Origin: Cyathus striatus
Lineage: Eukaryota > Basidiomycota > Agaricomycetes > Agaricales > Nidulariaceae
DNA: 64,000 nt
Direction: 5' to 3'
NCBI GenBank assembly: GCA_025738555.1
Contig: JAOVFP010000015.1
Span: forward strand, 3,472,001 to 3,536,000
Part shown: piece by piece, positions 1 through 10,836 of the stretch
Numbering within the stretch: the first letter of the stretch is position 1
Layout: the number at the start of each line of letters is the position of its first letter
Notes under the pieces: generated by a model
Database searches by the model: none
What the model saw: the letters and a program-made list of their open reading frames with translations, nothing else
Told to the model about the DNA's origin: nothing
Translations under genes and position numbers: made by a program

Positions 1-833
1 AATGGTGTTGGACTTTAACAACCCTCTTAATACATCCTGCACGTATTCAAATGCAGCATACTGCCTCATTCGCGTAGGCATCTCCTTGGTCGAACTAAGT
101 AACGCATCTAGTTGCTGTCTTAGCTTCCTCGGCTGCACAGTTGCCCAAGCAAGTTCACGAAGTTCATGCATCTGACTCCAAATTCCGGACAGTGCGGTCC
201 AGACAGCTTTCAGATCACGTAGTTCCTCGAACACCGGTTCCAATCGCGTGTGGCGTGTCAGTTCCAAATCCAAAGCCTCCTTTGCTCTGCATACAAGATC
301 GTACTCCTCTTGTACACGGTTGAGCTTCCCTTCAAATACATTGATGGTGTTCATGGCAGTATCCGCACGCAAGCTCCCTTGCACAGGGCGCGTAGCTTCC
401 CATTCCTGTAGAATATCGGTAATCTTATTTTCTACAATTTTGTCTTCTGCGACAATCTTGAGTTGCAGGCCCGCTGTGAAGGACTTAGTCAGACAGTGTA
501 CGTATAAGTTGTGTTTCTAATAGGCTTACACAGTTGCTCCTGAATAGAATCGTTCTTCCTCTTCAATATTTCATTGTAAGCACTCCATTCCCCTCTAAGC
601 TGATCACTGTAAAGCCAATCGTCCGGGAACTGGTATCTGAATCTTTCAAGTGTCTTTTCTCCGTTAGCGCAAAGCTCAATCATAGGACCCCATGCTTTTG
701 TCTTCTTTTTCAGGTCCTGCACGAAGGTAATGAACGTAACAGCTGCTGCTGTCGAAGAATTGGATGGAGAGACCACCTATAAGAACAGAATTTGAAATAG
801 AGATGACACGTTTAAAAGAGCACTGACCTCCAT
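1..833 (-). CDS. Cytoplasmic dynein heavy chain, stem/linker region, partial (3' part lies beyond base 1)
   Basis: Motor subunit of cytoplasmic dynein, which moves nuclei, endosomes and organelles toward microtubule minus ends. The exons read as the region just before and within the linker. Motifs seen are STAAAVTFITFVQ, then FRYQFPDDWLY, GEWSAYNEILKRKNDSIQ, and downstream CRAKEALDLE, VQPRKLRQQLD and MRQYAAFEFV-like MRQYAAFEYVQD, all typical of DHC N2. Exons are 776-530 and 473-1, separated by an intron at 529-474. A possible first exon, ATG-GAG at 833-828, precedes an intron at 827-777. No tail domain (about 1,000 residues upstream in normal dyneins) can be fitted, because SmE starts divergently at 1083. 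The gene therefore either starts at the stem or is broken at its 5' end. Family identity is secure; the start is not. Confidence 0.85.
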
Positions 834-1082
834 ACTGAGCGAAAGGAATGGTTGCCAACGTACTTGTAGGGTACTTTACTGTTTACAGACTAAGACGCGT
901 TGGCAAACAACTTTTAAACAAGTGACAGTGAACATTCAAGCCATGTGCTTCCAAGGTTGAGCAGCTTACCTAAGCTGACCTTCCGTCGAAATAAGCGCGC
1001 ACAGTCTTAGCCTAAGCTTCACTCTTCCCTTCCACACGCACAATCTCTTTACGCTCTTTTCCTTCAAAGATCACTATTCAAG

Positions 1083-1563
1083 ATGTCGGGTCGCCAACAG
1101 CGTGTAATGGTTCAGCCCATCGTAGGTGTTGCACTTATTTCAATTATATTAACAACTTATTTCATTCGAATGAAGAATGTAATATTCAAAAATCTCCAGC
1201 AAGTGTGTAGATTTCGTGGCGCTTTCTGTTTTATAGTCTCACTTTTTGTCCATAGAGAACAAAGGTTGTTATATGGTTGTACGATAACATTGAGATGCGC
1301 ATTGAAGGTAGAATAATCGTATGTCTTTTCATATATGAGTTAGTGCCGACTCTTTATTGACTTTTTGATAACAATGTCAGGGATTTGATGAATTCATGAA
1401 CATCGTGATAGATGATGCTGCTGAGGTCTTTGTTAAGGATGCAAAACCGAGAAGGGAATTAGGTATGTATGTTGCAGACTCCCTAGGTTTATCATTTTTA
1501 CACTCAGCAGGACGGATCCTTCTGAAGGGTGACAATATCACTCTTATACAGCAAGTATCGTGA
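1083..1563 (+). CDS. SME1: Small nuclear ribonucleoprotein SmE
   Basis: Core Sm-ring protein that assembles on U1, U2, U4 and U5 snRNAs for pre-mRNA splicing in the nucleus. Five exons join cleanly: 1083-1121, 1176-1202, 1256-1318, 1381-1462 and 1511-1563. The product is about 90 residues, the usual length. It starts [13 protein letters not shown], then gives Sm motif 1 ([27 protein letters not shown]) and Sm motif 2 ([14 protein letters not shown]). The ATG at 1083 follows a pyrimidine-rich leader and matches the family start. It is divergent from the dynein fragment. Introns are 48-62 bp and all GT-AG. Confidence 0.96.
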
Positions 1564-1868
1564 GCGGTACTATCATGTAACAAGAGTTTGATATCGTATC
1601 GAGAGTTTGAAATCTTAATAAATCCGCATTTCCACTTTTTCTGTTTACGCTATCACTGTGAAACTTTGCTAGGTACTGAAATACATCTCTGTGCATTTAT
1701 ATGTCCAATGGATGGATAATTGGGTTTAAATTCGGTAATTATTGCCGAATGGTCTCAAAATTTGACATAAGAATAGTATACATGACGCCCTATGATATTC
1801 CAAACGTTTATAGGCGTGAATACGAAGTTTTCACGCATTCTGAGCGTGAAAGGGAAGGGTGCTCCTCT
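1564..1868. other. Intergenic, SmE to PEX10 3' ends
   Basis: Convergent 3' ends of SmE and PEX10. It holds only short ORFs without homology that I can recognise; nothing else is seen. Confidence 0.6.
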
Positions 1869-3097
1869 TTACAAATTGTGGATCGGCAACAGTCGCCCTA
1901 AGTTCAGTGTTTGACGACATAGAGGGCATTCAGGCTTAACAGAGCGCAGAGTTTAATCATATATTATGTTCAAAATGAACTACGTACCTTTTCTCGCCCC
2001 CACCCAACTATACAATTCCAGCAAAAAGGTGTCCACATTCCGTTGCGGAAGTAAATGTTCTTTCCTCAAGGCACAAAGTGCAGTTCCGAGATCCGCGCTG
2101 TGTCGACTGGATCATCTTTAGGTCGAGAGCGGACCCTTCATCGTATTCTGCGGACTTGACAATTTCCTCTTCCAACTCTGAAGCGTCTCTAATATAAGAG
2201 ACGGGCCTGTCATCCAACAAAACTGTATGCAGATCACTTCGTGGTTCAGCAATGTTCCTTTCCTTCGAGGGATAAAATGCATTTAGAAATCTATATGTAA
2301 GCCTAACGAGAATCATAATTCCTAGTAATGAGTAAGAGGGCGGATGAGTATGTGGATCTTGAGGAACCGACGATAACTTGACATATGCATTAGTGAAAAC
2401 AAAATAGGGCATTACAAATACGCACATGCTGGATTTTCATGATTCTCTTCGTCAAGTCATAATACGATCCCTTCAAATAGAACACCGCAAGATTAATTTC
2501 ACTAATAACCTCCAGCCAATTGGATACTGCTTGGAGCCGGTGGGAAAGGTTTAGGTATCCACTTTGAGAAGAGACACCATGTGTAAGCTTCTTAGACAAA
2601 TACCTCGGAAACGTTGAAAACACAACGAGGAAGAAACGTATTCTGCTATTCGGAGGTGTCAATTCATCGAGGACGGAATATTGCCAGATATCGGTGTACT
2701 CTTCTCCTAATGTTTGTGTAGCTTAGTAAATTATTCATTCAATGATAATGAAAATCAAAAAAAAGGAAAGGACGTTACCACGACCGGTTGTTATTCCATA
2801 ATATACGAGTTTCACCAAGACATCTAGTTCTGCGCCCCATCGATGTAGCCACCTCGTTCCTATTTGAAAGTCTGTTTAACCTTATGCATGGATTAGACAT
2901 AAAATCTCTAGCAAACCTCACCTAGCCACGAGCGGGCAACGCTTTCACTTTGCTCTCTTAATGAAAATACATGAAATAGATCTCGTTGGTTTGCACGAAC
3001 TATGTATACCGATGAGCTTGAGATGCACGTTACAAAGCAAGTACAGCATACTAATTTGTGCCTGTTGCGCACGAGGAAAAGACGGCGGTCGTGGCAT
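1869..3097 (-). CDS. PEX10: Peroxin-10, RING E3 of peroxisome import (one-base frame break)
   Basis: Peroxisomal membrane RING ubiquitin ligase that, with PEX2 and PEX12, ubiquitinates the import receptor PEX5. Six exons fit: 3097-3052, 2999-2922, 2859-2779, 2706-2426, 2376-1988 and 1934-1869. N-terminal exons read MPRPPSFPRAQQAQI then RANQRDLFHV, SWLGTRWLHRW and GEEYTDIWQYS, all typical of PEX10. A Pro/Tyr segment PHTHPPSYSLLG follows, then the C-terminal RING: CTLCLEE, ECGHLF, C-W-N-C and PECPLCRQ. Between ECGHLF and CWNC the frame slips: the T-run read on the minus strand (plus-strand A-run 2022-2026) has 5 bases where 6 would keep the frame. All other exons are intact, so this is either a base-calling error or a recent null allele. 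It is divergent from ROMO1, with 217 bp between the two starts. Confidence 0.9.
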
Positions 3098-3314
3098 ATA
3101 ATGAGCGAACCTGGGATGAATTGTTCGGCGATGCTCTCACTACGCACTAGTAATACTAATAGTACGGAATACACATTGAAATCACGTGCCTAAGCTTGAG
3201 TACTTGCTCTGGTCGCGTCCAAATAATTCACGGCTGTTACAGCTACTTACTTAAACTTTGAAACTTAGCTTAAGGACTCGGAGATATACAGACCTCACAT
3301 ATAGTCATCTGAGA

Positions 3315-3914
3315 ATGCCTCCAGTGCCTACCTCTCATCTCCCAGAAGGACCTTCAGTATGGCAAAAGCGTGCGTTCCTCCACGGTTGGTTTCTGATCGC
3401 TCTGACAATTTTCATTTTCCAGTTAAGTATGTCGTGAACATTTCTCAACTTCCTTAATGAAAATACGATGTTAAACCTACCTCTAGGATGGGTGCAGTCA
3501 TGGGCGGAGGTGTAGGGCTGACAATTGGCTTCATTTTTGGTTCCTGGAGCATCATCAGGTGAGTTGCTCTCACTTCTCATGTTCTAGTTCTGATTTTCTG
3601 TTCAAACAAGGGGAGGCGCTGGTCCTCGTGGTTTCTTGGCAACGCTTTCACAATACATGCTAAGCAGCGCTGCTACCTTCTCTTTCTTTCTCGCTATAGG
3701 ATCGGTCAGCTTATTTATTTCGATCCTTGCTTTAATGGTGTTAAACGTTTTTCAGGTTATTCGGAGTGACACTCTTATACCTCCTTATCTTCAGGCAGCC
3801 CACATGCAAATGCTGGCGCCTGCTGTCAGTATTCGATCGAAGTCCGAAGGTTTCCAGCTCATGAAATCCCGGTGGGAGGTCGAACGTTTACGCCACGCTC
3901 AACAACGGGAGTAG
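3315..3914 (+). CDS. MGR2: Mitochondrial inner-membrane protein Mgr2/ROMO1
   Basis: Small two-helix protein that gates lateral release in the TIM23 presequence translocase; the human homologue is ROMO1. Predicted exons are 3315-3369, 3423-3426, 3487-3558, 3611-3704 and 3756-3914. The product starts MPPVPTSHLPEGPSVWQK, then LKMGAVMGGGVGLTIGF and FGSWSIIRGGAGPRGF. The second helix follows (LATLSQYMLSSAATFSFFLAIGS in two pieces) and then VIRSD, the family signature. The reading W-x-K-x-KMG needs a 4-nt microexon (ttaa) between two well-formed introns. The C-terminal extension (about 50 residues, ending RHAQQRE) is longer than in yeast or human. Identity is strong; the microexon is inferred. Confidence 0.9.
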
Positions 3915-4497
3915 TTTAGTGGCAATGCACTTATTGCTATAACGATGTTTAAACCGTAATCTCACGTTGCATATAAAAATACCCCTAAATCTACGAGAAA
4001 ATATCTTCCGCTGGACTTGTTATGAAGACAAGCTCAAACTGTTGCAAGTTTGCAACTTGCAAGAGACCATAGAGTCATTATCCCCGGTTGCGACTAACTA
4101 CAGGAATATAATGTTGTTGACTGGCTCCTGCTAGCAGCAGGATTGCACCAGATTGCACCGAAGTTAAGGGCCCGTCTGGTAACAGCGAGTCAATCTCTTA
4201 CAGAATCATCCCTTTCCATAAATAGTCGCTCAAATCCAATGCATAAATCGTCGGCCTGGCCAACCTAACTACTTACAAAACTAATAACTATGAAATGAGC
4301 CACCCTCCATTCGTGTCTCAAACCCCCCTATTATAACGAAGATTATAAATAAGAACGAAGACTTCTTGAGTGTTCTAAATTGTCGACTCAAAATATGCAC
4401 CCGTTACAGCTTCAGTTGGTGACTTTTAAGAACCTCCTGTTTCTGTTGTTTCCTTGTACCTTCAGGAAGTACTTCAGTCATCATATATAATATATAA
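3915..4497. other. Intergenic spacer
   Basis: About 580 bp between two convergent genes (ROMO1 and the secreted protein). It is AT-rich in parts. No ORF with recognisable similarity, and no tRNA-like or repeat structure, was seen. Confidence 0.6.
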
Positions 4498-6167
4498 TCA
4501 ACTCATGCTTACGGGTGCAGCCTTCGCTCCATTAGCACCATTAGCAGGTACCTTTCCTTTCGCAGGAGCGGGTGCCGCCTTCGCACCGTTGGCGCCGTTT
4601 ACAGGTACTTTTCCATTAGCGGCGGCGGCGGTAGCCTGTATTAACACGACTATCAGCATTCTTAACAACGAAGTGTTCCGTAATTGATACATACACTGGC
4701 AGCAGCAGTCTGGGCACTGCTTGCAGCAGAACTGCCTGCGGCACCTGCAGCAGCTGTTCCATTATTTGCTGCTGCTGCGCCCTAAAACAACCAGTTAGTT
4801 GGTAAGTAAATAAAATAGCAGATAACTCACTCCAGCTGCCGCTGCTTGTCCATCGTCAGTTACGGTGAACTGGTAAATCTTGGTAAGTATCTGCAGTAGA
4901 CTTAAATAATAGCGCGCACGTACATAAACTGCATCGTCTAACGAGCCATGCTGAGCAATTGGTACCAAGACCGGTTGGTGGTTGGCAGCCGTATTGATAG
5001 AAGAGAGCTTGTAAACGCCAGCAGGAAGTCCACTCGTAACGTCAGCTGTCAAAACACCGTTTTGAGCAGCAGCGTTTAAACCTTTGAAGAATGCGAAATT
5101 CTTGGGATTGGTGGGGGTTGTTTGAGCCAATGAATCAAGAGTTTCCACTACAACATGTGAGTGTCCTTGAATTTGTCCTTGCGCATTCAATTGTTGAGGT
5201 GCTGAGGAAGGGTTAAATAAAACGTTCCATAACTGTGGCTATGCGAGCGCAATTTACCTGCAAAGTAATTCTCCGCAGCATTGACGAAAAACCCAGTCTG
5301 CATGTTACTGATTGCCATCTCAATGGTAAAGGCAGTGTTGGCCTGGATGGTGTCACCGTTCTTGGGATTTTGGAACTTTGCAGAAGGCATGTTATCGGAA
5401 GAAGGGATAGAACCCATGGGCGCTGGATTACAAGAGCCGGAGGTAATCTGTTGGCCGTTGGTAATGGGAAGGTTGGGCACCGTGAGGCAGAAGTTAATGA
5501 AATTATTTGTCGACGTCAACGAAGCAACTTGGCCTAAATCTCATGAGAACCGCAGTTACCAGATAAACATAAATGTTACACCCACCTGCTTCTGGTACAT
5601 CTTGCCCATTATTAGCGAACCCAGTTGCAATTACCTTGGGATCAAGCGCTAACCAGCTTTCAGCGTTACATCACCCATACCGAATTAAATACCTACTAAG
5701 CGATGACTGTGGGTCAGAGGTAGCTGTAGCATTAGCACTTCCAGCAGCCGATCCACTGCTGGCATTGTTATTTCCAGCTGCAGTGCTCTGAGCTGTGCTG
5801 TTTGCAGCGTTGCCCGAAGTTCCTGCAGCTGTATTGTTTGCAGCGTTGCCTGAAGCTCCTGCAGCTGTACTGTTTGCAGCGTTGCCTGCAGCCCCTGCGG
5901 CCGCACCAGTAGCCGCACCAGCTGCAGCGCCCTATATGCAAAGGTTAGTAGCATATTATGTTGTGATAATAATGTACCTACGCCTTTGTTGGAAGCAGCG
6001 TTACCTTTATTGGCGTTGTTGTTGGTATTGCCTCCTTTAGCAACATTCCCAGCGGCTGCCCCTCTGTTCTGTCCGCCAAATCCACCTTTGTTTTGCGTAT
6101 TTGGTGGTGGAGCTGCAGAAGCCACTAAAGACATTGCGAGAAGAAGAAGTACAGATGCAGCCTTCAT
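4498..6167 (-). CDS. Conserved basidiomycete secreted protein with Ala/Asn-rich repeats
   Basis: Exons joined over about seven short introns give a protein with a signal peptide (MKAASVLLLLAMSLVASA). A Gly/Asn-rich stretch and three copies of an Ala/Asn repeat (GNAANSTAAGAS-like, DNA 5780-5890) follow. The conserved core reads LDPKVIATGFANNGQDV, STNNFINFC, PNLPITNGQQITSGSCNPAPMG, FQNPKNGDT, ENYFAAPQQLNAQG, GHSHVVVE, FFKGLNAAAQNG and NHQPVLVPIAQHGSLDD. The tail is Ala-rich with two 17-residue NGANGAKAAP repeats. From memory this core is common in Agaricomycete genomes, where it is sometimes mislabelled ribosomal protein S17; it has no ribosomal features. The role is unknown; secretion or cell-wall association is inferred from the signal peptide and low-complexity flanks. 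Confidence 0.85.
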
Positions 6168-7226
6168 GTTGGTGTTTAAAGAGGGGAGATGGAGAAAGAA
6201 AGGATTACGAATGTGTAAGAAAAGGAAGGTGGTAGAAAGATGAGCACCAGGTCAAGACGTCGAAAATGCAGGACTAGCCGCGAAAACGATCCCGGATCGC
6301 AAAGCTTGGAAAGAGCGAGAATAAGAAAGGCAAGGGGAATGGGGACAGATTGCAGTTGGTGGACAATTTATAGCATCCTGGAGACCCTGGGATAGCGACG
6401 ACGTGCTGGGAGAACTGTCATCTATATTTAACATATAATGATCTATCTTGGGCGCAAGTAACAAATGTGGTTACAATTTTGGACGCCCGAAGCTGGAAAC
6501 TCCGGTCATAACGAGGGCAGAGAGCACGCGTATCATAGAATTCCGACTGGGGTGGTTGAAAAACATTTGGCGTGCAACGAGAACAACACACGGAGCGTGC
6601 TATTCTGTGGGCTACGTACATGGATGTAGGACGTTTGCAACCGCCGTAAAGCCGTTTGCAACGATGTTATAATTATCACAATATTTGTATAGACCCGCAT
6701 CTGCCATTGGAGCTGATGCATAAAATTAGCACACAAGACTGTGCCCTGGATACCGACGAGGATTGGACGAGGAGGTAACCACGTACTGGTCCTGTGAACA
6801 GTTGACATCGTCTCGTAGTGGCAAGTGGCAACCACATCCAGGATAATTTTAACTCGGAGACATTGCGGAGACCAATCGGGGACAGCGGGCAGGAGAGAAC
6901 CAAGAGAGAGTTGCTAAAAATAAGGAAATCTAGCGTTGATCCTAGCGTTCTGAGAAGATGGTCATGTCAGGCACAAGTTTGCTGCAGTAGCCAATGGCAA
7001 TATTGTCGAGGACTCCAGATATTTGCTGAACGTGAGTTAGAGACTAGAATTGAACGCATCGGATTCGAGCAATCAGATTCATAAGCCAAGAGCTTCATAG
7101 GCCCGAGTTGCCGAATCCCGGCCCGCCCATGGATGTACTTAAGCAATCCAATCATTTACGCTCTTTTATTTTCCATATTTCATATTTACCCAACCTCTGG
7201 CAGCTGGCTACTTGTCCAACAAGCTA
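6168..7226. other. Long intergenic region, no gene recognised
   Basis: About 1.06 kb between the divergent starts of the secreted protein and the phosphatase gene. It presumably holds both promoters. ORFs in it are short, overlap on both strands and have no recognisable similarity. Confidence 0.6.
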
Positions 7227-8332
7227 ATGGCGCCAATCGTCTTTAATGTTGATGCTGTGAGACTATATTAATCGTGAAACTGTTGGCCGTCGCTGATACT
7301 GTGATACGACCCGTTGCACCTGATGCAAACCTGATGCTTAGATTTTGTTCGACATGGATGGGTCTGTTGCCGGTCGTTGTGGCAGTTTTCTCTCAGGTTA
7401 CTTACTGCGCTTGTCCTACACATCACAGCACGCTTATAGACTCAACTCCTGGGGTATTAAAAGCTTGGAACACCTTTGCAAAAGACTATCGCCTGGGTGA
7501 TTCATTAACTATCGCTCACGCTACTCACGGGAGACGATTATATGATACGCTCAAAGAGTACTGTGGAATTGAAGATGAGGCCGAGTTACTGGTATGACGA
7601 ACCATCCACTGATTTTGAAAGCGAAAAATATGCTACTCGCTTTATTGTACAGCGAGAAGTAGACCGATTTGAAGATGAAGTCATACAAGGCGGCCCTTTG
7701 ATTCTTCCTGGTGTGGTTGAGCTTCTCTCACAAGTTCGTAGTTTACAGCACCATTCGGTTACCCTTCATCAATCTATTATTCCCAGCTCAATGATTCTTC
7801 GATCCCTTGGACAATTGTTACATCTGGTGCGAATACTCCTATTATAAAGTAACGAGTAGTAGTATAAACTCACGTCACAGCTTCCAATAAATACGCTCCT
7901 CGCGCGTTAGAATGTGCAGGAGTGCCACTCCCTTCTTTACCATTCATTACGTCGAACGATGTCTCTCGCGGAAAACCACATCCCGATCCCTATTTATCCG
8001 GGGCTTCCACTTGTGGAGTAGAGGCCAAAAAATGTGAATATACTTATATTGGGTTCACATGTATGCGCTGACCTCCCATTTTTAGGCCTTGTGGTAGAAG
8101 ATGCAGTTTCGGGTCTGAAGTCTGGTCGGGCAGCTGGCTCCACTACACTTGCAGTTTGTACCTCTACAGCCAGACACGTTCTTCTCGGATCAGATGCCAG
8201 CCCCGACTATGTAGTGGACGACTTAACGAAGTAAGTACGTCCAAAGTATTGAGCATCGCAACGCGTAATATATATATAACTAGAGTGAAAGTCAGCAAAA
8301 TAAGTACCGGCATTGAAATCACATTGATGTGA
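7227..8332 (+). CDS. HAD-family glycerol-3-phosphatase-like enzyme
   Basis: Predicted DL-glycerol-3-phosphate phosphatase (Gpp1/Gpp2 type; the 2-deoxyglucose-6-phosphatase branch is an alternative), a cytosolic enzyme that makes glycerol for osmotic balance. It starts MAPIVFNVDA. HAD motif I is ILFDMDGSVADSTPGV, where the intron gtcgtt...cttatag joins the two halves. THGRR and REVDRFEDEVIQGGP follow, then motif II IVTSAS, motif III RGKPHPDPYL and motif IV LVVEDAVSGLKSGRAAG. The end is DDLTK then VKVSKISTGIEI. Six or seven short introns are needed, and each restores the family frame. The length, about 250 residues, fits the family. Confidence 0.88.
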
Positions 8333-8504
8333 AGTTAGTATTCATGTATGTATATGGAATCAACGTCAACTATAAAATGTAAATTGCAATAGACAGCGTA
8401 GATATCTTCACGGAGAGTTGTGATTGACAGCGCACTGCATTTGGTATTACAGGTACAACAACGATAAACGGTGGTATTAAGAACTAAGGTCACCCATTAG
8501 CAAA

Positions 8505-9408
8505 TTATTTTGATTCAGCTTCTTCAAGAGGAGGTGGACCATCATCATCGTCATCGGACTCGCCTTCCTCAGGACCTGATTCCGATGGACCACCAGCATT
8601 AAGACCACCAGCACCACCCATCTGCGCCATCATCTGCACAAAAGTTAATCAGATCGGAGACGATACAAGCAAAAGCAAAAATCACCTTTTCGAAGTCCAT
8701 GCCGCCCATGCCGCCCATTCCACCCATTCCACCCATGCCGCCCATTCCACCCATTCCACCCATGCCACCCATGCCACCCATACCGCCCATACCACCCATT
8801 CCCTCCATACCTTCCATGTCTTCATCGACTCCTGGGTTCTCAGTACCCTCTTGTTCATCCTCGTCCACCCATTTGCTAAAATCGGTCTTGATGAATGCGT
8901 TTTTGACCTTTTCCTTTGTTAGACGTGGCCAATACTCTGCCTTCTTCTCTTTCTTGCGAAGGACAAGATAGAACGAGCGTGAGGTTAATCGCTTTGAGGA
9001 AAGCTGATAAATTTTAAGAATTTGAGGCATCAGCAATACGATCATTGAAATTTGTCAGATGCATACCTCCGGATCGACTTCGGCATAAAAATCGATATCG
9101 AAAGCGTACTCTTTTTCTGCAATGCCCTTTGATTCACTGTGACAAGATCAGATAAAGAAAAGAAGCAAAAAAAGGGACTATAAACATACTCGCCGGCCTT
9201 GGTCTTAAAAGATATCGAAGTCGGGGTGAGGCTGTAAACCAAAGAGGACTCTTGTACGTCGGGGAGATTTACAGTTATAAAGAGGGCGTTCTTCACGAGA
9301 CGCGTTGATTAGATCGCGAAAACGAACGACAAGGGAGAATGTACGAACCTTAGCGTCATCTGACTCGGAGCTGCGTTGAGCCCAAAGAACTTCTGGGTGC
9401 TGAATCAT
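8505..9408 (-). CDS. Hsp90 co-chaperone p23 (Wos2/Sba1)
   Basis: CS-domain co-chaperone that binds ATP-state Hsp90 and stabilises client complexes. The start ATG at 9408 gives MIQHPEVLWAQRSSESDDAK. The CS fold follows: NALFITVNLPDV, YSLTPTSISFKTKAG and EYAFDIDFYAEVDPE, then LTSRSFYLVLRKK, the invariant AEYWPRLTKEK, and a segment ending DFSKWVDEDEQ. The C-terminus has about 13 tandem GGM triplets (DNA near 8700-8815), then MDFEKMMAQMGG and an acidic end (SDDDDDGPPPLEEAESK). Four short introns fit. The Gly-Met repeat and acidic tail are typical of fungal p23, though this repeat is unusually pure. Confidence 0.95.
8695..8815. repeat. 9-bp periodic repeat coding (Gly-Gly-Met)n in p23
   Basis: Near-perfect 9-bp tandem units (plus strand, variants of catNccNcc) that encode GGM repeats on the minus strand. 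The third codon positions vary, which suggests selection on the protein. Confidence 0.85.
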
Positions 9409-9641
9409 GGCGTTGAGGGTGTGGCGAAAGTGAAAGAGAATGGGGTGAACAGGTGTTGAGGAAGAGAGGAATATACTTATAGGAAGGGTCGAACCCTCCA
9501 GAAAGTTCACGGCGTGTGAGGATCATCTGCGGCAATGTCCGGATCTCGAAGAATTCGCTAAGGTTCTCAAGGATTCCTCGCGCCTGACGTCCCACTTGCT
9601 GTCGGCGCTGAATCTACGCTCTACTGAACGTTTAAACAGCT

Positions 9642-10531
9642 ATGTGGTACGCCGTTTCCCTGGTATGAATCCATATCTCTGACGTGCATCGGCTGCTCAA
9701 GGTGTACACGCTGGTTTCTCCTCTCCTCTTGCTCCCCATTCCTACTGCATCTCCCTATTTCTTGTTATTGTTTCTCTTCTCCTTGACACTGCATGCAAAA
9801 CCATGGTCCGTTACTTTTCCTATTCGTAACATCGATCATTGCCTAACCTATCCTTTTCTCTTAGCTTCTATTGTATCGTCCTACTTACAACGCTTTTCAT
9901 ATCATCTTGCTACTGGCAGCCCTTTCCATTGGACACACCTCTTTCGATACCCTGGTCAACCAATATCTCCACTTTTGCTGATGCTCTCCGGGCCTCTCTA
10001 GCCCCCGACTATCCCCGCCCATTCCCAACTGTCATACGAGCGGTGGATCGTTGCTGGTGCGACTTTTCTGCCGGAAACTTCTTCGAACCGTTCAATATAT
10101 CCAACTGGGAGCATGCTAGTGTTCAGAAATTGAAGGCTGAATTGGAGCATCAACCTGGCAGCGGGGTTTCGGATGCGTCGGACGGGAGCGAAGCGGTCAG
10201 TGTATCTAATGCAGAAGCGTCAGACACAGTTCAACTGAGCATGGCTGCATCCGATGATTCTTCCAAGCTTGGTTTCTCGGATTCTTGGAATTCATGGGGT
10301 CGACTCCCTTCTTTCAATCTGCGCAAAGTGATATCTCTGCCTGGGTTATTTGTTTCATTGAGTGCTTCAACGGACGATACAGCGAGCCACAGTAGCTCGA
10401 TAAAAATACCGACACAAGAGAGTCACGGAGAGACGATGCCCGACGATGAGCATGGGTTGTCTTTTGTTCGCAAAGACTATGATTTGCGGCGCTATGGCTT
10501 GGAGTTGGTCGTTGACTTGGGGTGGAGCTAG
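9642..10531 (+). CDS. Unrecognised fungal membrane protein with a CWCDF motif
   Basis: I do not recognise a named family. The best model has exons 9642-9662 (MWYAVSL), 9702-9805 and 9865-10531. The first intron would be only 39 bp, so the start is weak. The second intron (9806-9864) has a good CTAAC branch site and joins KPCFYCIVLL. The N-terminus has two or three hydrophobic segments (LVSPLLLLP, YFLLLFLFSL, IVLLTTLFISS). A region rich in aromatic residues follows: CYWQPFPLD, DYPRPFPTVIRAVDRCWCDF and FFEPFNISNWEH. After a Ser/Asp-rich linker the protein ends YDLRRYGLELVVDLGW. The alternating conserved-looking segments suggest a real basidiomycete protein. Function is unknown. Confidence 0.6.
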
Positions 10532-10836
10532 TCAAATAGATGTATTGTTATTATTTTCACGAATGAAAACAAGTTGACCTTGAGCTTGAAAGTCTGAAAG
10601 TTGAAGTAAACTTCAAGTAATGCATGCTTATGATGCGTAAATTAGAGCCGAGAATTGTCGTGGGAATATATTGCAAGTCGGATCGACCGGCGCCTGTTCC
10701 AAAAGTTATTCTCCGCCGTCCGGGCAGGTAACTGCTGCTGAAAGCGACTGCAAACTCACTACTTACGAGCACTGAGGACCCTCCATTCCTTCTACCTCTA
10801 TTTCACCGCCTCGTTTCTGGACATCTCCTGCTCAGC
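10532..10836. other. Intergenic spacer upstream of Mdv1
   Basis: About 305 bp between two tandem genes; it ends in a pyrimidine-rich leader before the ATG at 10837. No other feature was seen. Confidence 0.55.

Noticed and set aside
4500..6167. Calling the secreted protein a ribosomal protein S17
   Set aside because: It has a signal peptide and low-complexity repeats and no S17 motifs; the name seems a database legacy.
6168..7226. Several ORFs of 60-100 residues on both strands
   Set aside because: They overlap each other, lack splice context and show no recognisable motif.
9497..9595. Minus-strand open frame containing GILENLSEFFEIRTLPQ, overlapping the p23 leader
   Set aside because: No in-frame ATG, an upstream stop, and it runs into p23 exon 1 in another frame. 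Most likely leader sequence.
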